Source: an uncultured Oligoflexia bacterium
GTDB lineage: Bacteria; Bdellovibrionota; Bacteriovoracia; Bacteriovoracales; Bacteriovoracaceae
Reading direction: 5' to 3'
Length of the DNA: 32,150 nt
NCBI GenBank assembly: GCA_937120495.1
Contig: CAKZJW010000142.1
Coordinates: 1-32,150, forward strand
Position 1 is the first letter of the stretch. The number at the start of each line of letters is the position of its first letter. Positions 23,956-29,685 of this stretch are shown here, one piece after another. The position numbers and the translations under genes were made by a program. The notes beneath the pieces are model-generated. The model saw nothing but the letters and a program-made list of their open reading frames with translations, did no database searches and was not told the origin of the DNA.

Positions 23956-24927
23956 ATGAATGAAAATATCAAAGAAGCTATCGCTAAGGCTAGCTCCATA
24001 TTAATTACGACACATATTTACCCGGATGCTGATGGTATCGGGAGTCAAATTAGCCTTTGTCTTGCTTTGCGAGAACTTGGGAAGCAAAGTATCTGTTTTA
24101 ATGAAAAAGAATTACTTGAAAGGTATAAATACTTAGATCACAAAAATGTCGTGCACTCGATTGATAATATTTCTGACCATAACTTCGAGCCTGACTTAAT
24201 CATAGTCGTTGATACAAACACTAAAGAGAGAACTGGTTCAAGAATGCTTGAGTACTACGAGACAAATAATACTCGCTGTATTTATATTGACCACCATCCA
24301 TGCATTAAAGAAGTTTCAGAGAATCACTTTATTGATACTACAGCAGCAGCAACTGGTCAGATGGCCGGTGAGTTGATTCAAAGTCTAGGTGTTTCCTTCA
24401 CAAAAGAGATTGCTCTCGCTCTATACACTGCTATTATTATTGATACAAGTAGCTTTAGATACCCTACTGTAAGCTCTCGCACGCATACACTTGTTAGTAA
24501 GCTACTCGAAACAGGGATTGAACCAACTGTTGCATATAATGGTATTTATGGAACAAAAACAATAAAACATCTTCACTTACTAGGTAAAATTCTAAGTACA
24601 GCAAAGTCAAATGAAGCGCATGACATCTATTGGATTGTTTTTAACCAAGCTGATCTTGAGAATTTTGATACTGATATAGAAGACACTCATGCATTTATTA
24701 ATCATTTACTTATACTAGATAATATAAAAGTTGCCTGCATGATAAGAGATGATGGTGATTTTGTTAAAGTAAGCCTTCGCTCCAATGGACAATGTGATGT
24801 TGGAATTATTGCTCAAAAGCTTGGTGGTGGTGGACATTCACATTCTGCTGCAACGATTATTGAGAAGACAAAAAATTTAGATATTATTATTGAAGAAACG
24901 ATAAAAACGATTGAATCTCTTTGCTAA
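23956..24927 (+). CDS. DHH-family phosphoesterase, NrnA-like
   Basis: A 323-residue DHH/DHHA1 phosphoesterase. It has H20/D24/D26 in THIYPDADGIGS, IVVDTN, the DHHP motif at 112-115, and the C-terminal DHHA1 motif GGGGHSHSAA (H294). Members such as NrnA degrade RNA dinucleotides and short oligonucleotides and dephosphorylate 3'-phosphoadenosine 5'-phosphate; the closest match in form is this type, because the DHHA1 domain is short and no RecJ-type extensions are present. Start 23956 is supported by the ribosome binding site. It is divergent from the ABC operon and convergent (four shared bases) with the EamA gene. Confidence 0.88.
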   Translation: MNENIKEAIAKASSILITTHIYPDADGIGSQISLCLALRELGKQSICFNEKELLERYKYLDHKNVVHSIDNISDHNFEPDLIIVVDTNTKERTGSRMLEYYETNNTRCIYIDHHPCIKEVSENHFIDTTAAATGQMAGELIQSLGVSFTKEIALALYTAIIIDTSSFRYPTVSSRTHTLVSKLLETGIEPTVAYNGIYGTKTIKHLHLLGKILSTAKSNEAHDIYWIVFNQADLENFDTDIEDTHAFINHLLILDNIKVACMIRDDGDFVKVSLRSNGQCDVGIIAQKLGGGGHSHSAATIIEKTKNLDIIIEETIKTIESLC

Positions 24928-25826
24928 TAGTGCTTGATTTGAATAACAATTGAGCCAAGAAGAAGTAATCCTCCTCCAATTAACTGTACTGCGCTTAAAG
25001 ATGCATTTAAGAATAACCAGTTCACAATCACGGCCATAAATGGAAAAAACATTTCAGCTAGTGAGCATGCTCTGGCCGAAATTTTTCTTAAACCTTGATA
25101 AAAAACATACATAGCTAATAGCCCTGATACAAGAACCATTAAGGAAATCTTTCCGTAAGTTTCAATAGAATGAGTAAATAGGTCTGTTTGAGAAATACCA
25201 AAAGGTAGAAGACATAAAAAACCAACGATAAAGCGCCCAGACATTATTTGCTCATCACTATAGCCTTCAGTTCCAAGCTTCTTCCCGAATACCGTTGCCG
25301 CTCCCCAACCAAAAATGGAGAACATAACAAGAATATACCCCTGTAGGGCTCCTGGTCCAAATAGAGTATCAGTCAAATCTTTACCTCTAATATTTAAGCT
25401 TAGAATATCTTCGTAAGAAATTAAAAGAGCTCCTACAAGACAGATACCGGCCCAAAAGATAAACGCTTTTTTTATTTGTTCTTTAAGTACTACTCTAGCG
25501 AGAAGAATAACAACTAAAGGTTGAAACTTTTGAAGTAATATAACAAGAGATGGGTTCAGAAATATAAATGCTCTAGAGAATGCAATTGTTGCGAAGGCTG
25601 ATCCAACGCCACCAACCATAAAGAAATAAAAGTAATGAGATGTTTTAGCCTGCCATACTTTCTTTAAAGATTTAAAAAATACAATCGAAAAAATGATCGT
25701 TAAAAGAAGGTGTTCATAAAAAACTAGAGTTGTAGCATTTAGTCCACTTTTAATAAGAGGATACCTTATTAGAGTATCTAGCGCCCAAAAACTACATGCT
25801 AATATGATTAATAGAAAACCTGCCAC
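24924..25826 (-). CDS. EamA/DMT-family transporter
   Basis: A 300-residue inner-membrane protein with about ten helices in two repeats of the EamA (drug/metabolite transporter) type: FLLIILACSFWALDTLIRYPL at the start, then the ATIAFSRAFIFLNPSLVILLQ helix pair ending in 'vvLKE', and in the second half LVSGLLAMYVFYQGLRKIS and the final PFMAVIVNWLFL helices. Substrate unknown. The start is GTG, two bases after the trmFO stop, with AAGGAA upstream within the end of trmFO. The two genes are probably co-transcribed. Confidence 0.85.
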   Translation of the reverse strand: MAGFLLIILACSFWALDTLIRYPLIKSGLNATTLVFYEHLLLTIIFSIVFFKSLKKVWQAKTSHYFYFFMVGGVGSAFATIAFSRAFIFLNPSLVILLQKFQPLVVILLARVVLKEQIKKAFIFWAGICLVGALLISYEDILSLNIRGKDLTDTLFGPGALQGYILVMFSIFGWGAATVFGKKLGTEGYSDEQIMSGRFIVGFLCLLPFGISQTDLFTHSIETYGKISLMVLVSGLLAMYVFYQGLRKISARACSLAEMFFPFMAVIVNWLFLNASLSAVQLIGGGLLLLGSIVIQIKHY

Positions 25827-25828
25827 TA

Positions 25829-27181
25829 TTAAAAGTTCCTTTCATAAAATTCATTAAATACTTCTGCTGCTTTATCTGAGACAAGTTGTTTTTTTATTTT
25901 TTTCCTATCTCTACTTTTTCTTTGTTCTTTATTAAGCTTTATCGTTGGAAGTAAACCAAAGTTAATACTTGAAGGACTTGGCTTTGGAACTGTCATTATA
26001 TAATTAATCAAGGCTCCAATACCTGTCTCTACTGGCCAATTAAGTGAATCTTTTCCTTGGATTTTTCTTAAGACTTGACTGGCAACATAAAGGCCCATAC
26101 TAGCGCTTTCAGTGTATCCTTCTACCCCAGTTATTTGTCCTGCAAAATGTAGCTTAGGGAATTCTTTTGAACTTAGGTCTGCATTTAAAAGTTTTCTTGA
26201 ATTTAAAAATGAATTTCGGTGAACACTTCCAAGATGAGTAAAGCTCGCTTCTTCAAAGCCTGGAATCATTCTTAAGACACGAATTTGCTCAGGGTACTTT
26301 AGTCTTGTTTGAAATCCAACAAGGTTATAAGCTGAACCTAGAAGGTTCTCTTTTCTAAGTTGAACAACAGCGTATGGTTCAGAGCCATCTTCTCTTTTTA
26401 GTCCTATAGGCTTCATACAAGAGAATCTTGGTGTTTCTTTTCCTCTTTCAGCCATAAGGTCTATTGGTAAACACGCTTCAAAAAATTTATATTCCTCAAA
26501 ATTTTGTGCCGGTACTTTTTCAGCTTTAACTAGCTCTTCAACAAAATTGTAATACTGTTCCTCGTTCATAGGAGCATTTAAATAGTCTGCAGATTCACTC
26601 TCTTCTTTATGTCTGTCTTTAAAATAGAGCTTAGAGTAATCAAGAGAGTCTGCATCTACTACAGGAGCGATTGCATCATAAAAGTAAAAATCATCTTTTG
26701 AAATATTTTTAAGAATCCACTGCTCTAATGGAGTTGTTGTTAGAGGTCCTGTTGCAACGATTACATAATCGCACTCTAATTCCTTCATAAGTTCAAGAGG
26801 GTCAGATGCTTCTTTTTCGATTACTTCTATTAAGTCATTTTCTTTTAAATTTTGAGTTATTGCATTTGAAAAATCTTCTCTGTTTACGGCCAAAGCATCA
26901 CCGGCTGGAACTGCTGTCATTTCTCCAATTTCAAGAACTAAAGAGTTCAGAGCTCTCATTTCAGTTTTAAGTAGACCGTGACCAGAGTGTGGATTCTTTG
27001 ACTTTAAAGAGTTTGTGCAAACAAGTTCAGCAAAAGTTGAAAGTTTTTGGGATGGGTTCTTTTTAATTGTTTTACTTTCAGCAAGTACTACTCGAACTCC
27101 GTTTTTAGCCAAATAATTTGCAGCTTCACTTCCCGCTAATCCAGCACCAATAACTAAAACTTTTCCATTTTCAATATTCAT
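25829..27181 (-). CDS. trmFO: Folate-dependent tRNA (m5U54) methyltransferase TrmFO
   Basis: A 450-residue flavoprotein that methylates U54 in the T-loop of tRNA with methylene-tetrahydrofolate and FADH2. The FAD-binding GxGxxG is at 12-17 (VIGAGLAGSEAA); AELVCTNSLKS carries C55, matching the Cys53 site of the B. subtilis enzyme; FSNAITQNL, KYPEQIRVLRMIPGFEEA, FAGQITGVEGYTESASMGL and the FEACLPIDLMAERG segment with the second conserved Cys follow. This version, found in Gram-positive bacteria and several Deltaproteobacteria-like groups, replaces the SAM-dependent TrmA. It lies opposite nadE across 105 bases. Confidence 0.96.
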   Translation of the reverse strand: MNIENGKVLVIGAGLAGSEAANYLAKNGVRVVLAESKTIKKNPSQKLSTFAELVCTNSLKSKNPHSGHGLLKTEMRALNSLVLEIGEMTAVPAGDALAVNREDFSNAITQNLKENDLIEVIEKEASDPLELMKELECDYVIVATGPLTTTPLEQWILKNISKDDFYFYDAIAPVVDADSLDYSKLYFKDRHKEESESADYLNAPMNEEQYYNFVEELVKAEKVPAQNFEEYKFFEACLPIDLMAERGKETPRFSCMKPIGLKREDGSEPYAVVQLRKENLLGSAYNLVGFQTRLKYPEQIRVLRMIPGFEEASFTHLGSVHRNSFLNSRKLLNADLSSKEFPKLHFAGQITGVEGYTESASMGLYVASQVLRKIQGKDSLNWPVETGIGALINYIMTVPKPSPSSINFGLLPTIKLNKEQRKSRDRKKIKKQLVSDKAAEVFNEFYERNF

Positions 27182-27210
27182 AATTTACTACTCATTTAAA
27201 GATTAAATGT

Positions 27211-27216
27211 TATAAT
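27211..27216 (+). promoter_or_regulatory. Possible -10 box of the nadE promoter
   Basis: A perfect TATAAT lies 70 bases before the nadE ATG in the gap between the divergent trmFO and nadE genes. No convincing -35 box lies 16-18 bases upstream, so the promoter is tentative. A GAGGAAAG ribosome binding site at 27271-27278 precedes the ATG by eight bases. Confidence 0.4.
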
Positions 27217-27286
27217 TTCAATATGTTAAGAATTGGAACTTACCTTTTTTTACATGTCGGGTCAACAACTGAGGAAAGAATAGATT

Positions 27287-29029
27287 ATGAAAATTATTTT
27301 TCATCAAACTCACCATACTATTGCTGATTTTGATAATATTTTTAAGTACTTACAAGAACAAATAAAAAAGAGCGAAGACGCACTACATGTGTTTCCAGAG
27401 CTTTTTCTAACAGGCTACCCTCTACAGGATCTTTGCATACAAAAACCATTTTTTGAAAAGTATGAAGCTCTCCTGAAAAAAGTAGAAAAGTTATCAAGTA
27501 AAATTAGTAGTGACTCGACTTACCTTTTCGGTGGCCTATCATACGAATATAACAAAAATAAAATTCCACAATCAATTAAAAATGTCGTTTTTAAGCTCTC
27601 AAATAAAGGATTAGAAAAAGTTTACACAAAACAGCTACTTCCAAATTATGACATTTTTGACGAACAAAAGTATTTTACACCTGGGAATGAGTCATGCGTT
27701 CTAAAGATTAATGATAAAAATATAGGTGTTCTTATTTGTGAGGATATGTGGAGTTCATCTTTTCATAAAAAAGATCCTGTACAACTTTTAGCTGAGCATA
27801 CAAATAAACAGCAACTAGATTTTATTGTCAACATGTCCGCTAGCCCATATTCCCTAGGAAAGAATACAAAACGTCTACAAAGAGCTCAGGAAATCTCAAG
27901 TTTATTTCAATGTCCTTTTTTATATATTAATAAAGTTGGTGCTGAAGACGAAATACTTTTTGATGGAAAAAGTTTTATTTGTGATGGTGAAAAGATTCAT
28001 AAACAAGCAAAGTCATTTGAACAAGAGACTCTCAACTTTAATCTAGACGACTTTCAATATAGCTTTAAAATAAATGAAACTAAAAACGAATCAAATACCT
28101 GGGAAGATTTATTCCAATCTAGAATTCAAAAACAAAAAGATAAAACTCACTCTTTAATTCCTTGGTCAGATGATGATTGTGCTGAAGTAATAAAAGCACT
28201 AAGTTTAGGCTTTCAAGATTATGCGAAAAAGTGCGGTTTTAGTAATTTTACCATTGCTCTTTCGGGAGGAATGGACTCCGCTTTAGTGTTAAGTATTATG
28301 AGACTCGCATTAAAAGAGGGCCAATACTTAGAAGCCATCTACATGCCAAGCATTCACTCGAGCCCACTTAGTTATGATTTATCTATCTCTTTATGTGAAA
28401 ACCTTGGTATACCTCTAAAGAGTCTTCCAATTAAATTTCTTCACTCGACGACAAAAAACTTATTTGGGCAAAGCTTCTCTCAACCTTTTGACGGGCTAAC
28501 AGATGAGAACATTCAATCACGACTAAGAGGAACTTTACTCTACACTCGTTCAAATCAGATAAACTCAATGGTCGTGAACACCTCAAATAAATCTGAGCTT
28601 GCTGTAGGGTACTCAACCCAGTATGGGGATTCTGTGGGAGCAATTAGTCTTCTAGGCGATATATTTAAATCTGAAGTATATAGACTCGCAGAATATATAA
28701 ATCAAAAGCACAATGGCTTAATTCCCAAAGAAATCATTACAAGACCTCCGACCGCAGAACTTAGACCTGATCAAAGAGATACTGACTCACTACCTGAGTA
28801 TAAGGTACTCGATGCGATACTCGATGGGATTCTGAGTTATCGCTATACTCAAAAAGATCTTATCAAGCTTGGTTTTGAAGAAGCTGAAGTTCAAAAAGTC
28901 TTTGATCTTTACAAGAGAACGGAATACAAACGCTATCAATTTTGCCCTATTCTGAAAATAAGTTCGAAAAGTTTTGGTTTTGGATATAGAGTACCGATAA
29001 GTAAGTCGTCTACATTTTATAATAAATAA
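27287..29029 (+). CDS. nadE: Glutamine-dependent NAD+ synthetase
   Basis: A 580-residue two-domain enzyme for the last step of NAD+ synthesis, amidating deamido-NAD+ with ammonia released from glutamine. The N-terminal nitrilase-fold glutaminase has its triad: Glu in FPELFLTGYP (E38), Lys in TKQLLPNYD, and Cys in LICEDMW (C151). The C-terminal synthetase domain has the pyrophosphatase P-loop SGGMDS (326-331), VVNTSNKSELAVGYSTQYGD and ITRPPTAELRPDQRD. Length is normal for the class without the extra eukaryotic insertions. It is followed 14 bases later by the histone-like gene and probably shares its transcript. Confidence 0.96.
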   Translation: MKIIFHQTHHTIADFDNIFKYLQEQIKKSEDALHVFPELFLTGYPLQDLCIQKPFFEKYEALLKKVEKLSSKISSDSTYLFGGLSYEYNKNKIPQSIKNVVFKLSNKGLEKVYTKQLLPNYDIFDEQKYFTPGNESCVLKINDKNIGVLICEDMWSSSFHKKDPVQLLAEHTNKQQLDFIVNMSASPYSLGKNTKRLQRAQEISSLFQCPFLYINKVGAEDEILFDGKSFICDGEKIHKQAKSFEQETLNFNLDDFQYSFKINETKNESNTWEDLFQSRIQKQKDKTHSLIPWSDDDCAEVIKALSLGFQDYAKKCGFSNFTIALSGGMDSALVLSIMRLALKEGQYLEAIYMPSIHSSPLSYDLSISLCENLGIPLKSLPIKFLHSTTKNLFGQSFSQPFDGLTDENIQSRLRGTLLYTRSNQINSMVVNTSNKSELAVGYSTQYGDSVGAISLLGDIFKSEVYRLAEYINQKHNGLIPKEIITRPPTAELRPDQRDTDSLPEYKVLDAILDGILSYRYTQKDLIKLGFEEAEVQKVFDLYKRTEYKRYQFCPILKISSKSFGFGYRVPISKSSTFYNK

Positions 29030-29043
29030 TCAAGGAGTATATT

Positions 29044-29535
29044 ATGAGTAAAAAAGCACTATTAGATTCATGGAAAAAAGTAAAAAAACAAATTGACTCT
29101 TTTGTTAAAGACAACAATATTGAAGACCTTCAAAAAGTAGTTGTTAAAAGAGTACAAAAAGCTCAAAAAGAGATCACTTCAGTTGTTGAAGACGATATAT
29201 CTAAAGTGAAAAGTAAAATTAAATCTGAAACTAATCAAATTGAGAAGATGGTTGAAAAACTGATTAACTCTGAAATTAAAAAAGCTCAAAAATTTGTTGA
29301 AGAGCAAAAGAAAGAACTTGCTAAGATTCAAGATAAACTAGAGTCTATGGTTGCTAAAAAGAAAGTCGCTAAGAAAAAGACGGTAAAGAAAAAAGCAACC
29401 AAGAAAAAAGCATCGAAGAAGAAGGTTGCAAAAAAAGCAACTAAGAAAGTAGCTAAAAAAGTGACAAAGAAAAAAGTTGCTAAGAAAAAAGTAGCAAAAA
29501 AGAAATCGACTAAGAAAGTTGCTAGTAAAAAATAA
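29044..29535 (+). CDS. Histone H1-like Lys/Ala-rich DNA-binding protein
   Basis: A 163-residue protein in two parts. Residues 1-102 are charged amphipathic helix with heptad-like spacing, probably a coiled coil (KKVKKQIDSFVK, VEKLINSEIKKAQKFVEEQ). Residues 103-163 are almost only Lys, Ala, Val, Thr and Ser in AKKK/VAKK repeats, as in the C-terminal tails of bacterial histone H1 homologues (Hc1-, AlgP-like). Such tails bind DNA without sequence preference and compact the nucleoid. It is probably cytoplasmic and may organise DNA in a non-growing stage (inference). It starts 14 bases after nadE with GGAG upstream. Confidence 0.82.
   Translation: MSKKALLDSWKKVKKQIDSFVKDNNIEDLQKVVVKRVQKAQKEITSVVEDDISKVKSKIKSETNQIEKMVEKLINSEIKKAQKFVEEQKKELAKIQDKLESMVAKKKVAKKKTVKKKATKKKASKKKVAKKATKKVAKKVTKKKVAKKKVAKKKSTKKVASKK
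29350..29532 (+). repeat. In-frame Lys-rich repeat tract of the histone-like gene
   Basis: The tract encodes degenerate units of the form (V/A/T)AKKK or KKAT, with codons AAA and AAG mixed, so the DNA units are not identical. It covers residues 103-163. The repetition could allow in-frame length change by recombination or slippage. The A-rich plus strand also makes an artificial Phe/Leu-rich frame on the other strand. Confidence 0.7.
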
Positions 29536-29541
29536 ATCCTT

Positions 29542-29563
29542 GCTGGGGATAATCATCCCCGGC
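29542..29563 (+). terminator. Stem-loop after the histone-like gene
   Basis: GCTGGGGAT and ATCCCCGGC form a nine-pair stem (one G-U pair) around AATC, six bases after the stop codon. It has no T-run after it, so it may not end transcription by itself; it could stabilise the 3' end of the nadE message or act with a Rho-type signal. A termination role is inferred. Confidence 0.5.
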
Positions 29564-29632
29564 CATACTCTATCCCACTGATTTCACGTTTAATTCCAAA
29601 TCTAGAACAAATTATAAGCTATCTAGAGTCTA

Positions 29633-29670
29633 TATTCCTTTAAAATAGACTAAGTATTTTTCAAGGAATA
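29633..29670 (+). promoter_or_regulatory. Long AT-rich hairpin in front of the large secreted protein gene
   Basis: TATTCCTT (29633-29640) pairs with AAGGAATA (29663-29670), and AAAATA (29642-29647) pairs with TATTTT (29655-29660), with the 7-base loop GACTAAG and a small internal loop. The 3' arm contains AAGGA (29663-29667), the only ribosome-binding-like motif before the ATG at 29686 (spacing 18 bases, longer than usual). A possible -10 box TATAAG lies at 29613-29618, with only a weak TTAATT as -35. Confidence 0.45.
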
Positions 29671-29685
29671 ACCGATAAAAACATT

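Noticed and set aside
27223..27327. Possible 34-codon upstream frame overlapping the nadE start
   Set aside because: It begins 64 bases before nadE and overlaps its start in another frame, but has no ribosome binding site and no peptide pattern of an attenuator. No support beyond the open frame.
29338..29556. Phe/Leu/Ser-rich open frame on the minus strand opposite the histone-like gene
   Set aside because: It is the complement of the AAA/AAG-rich repeat tract. Lys codons read as Phe/Leu on the other strand; there is no start signal or homology.
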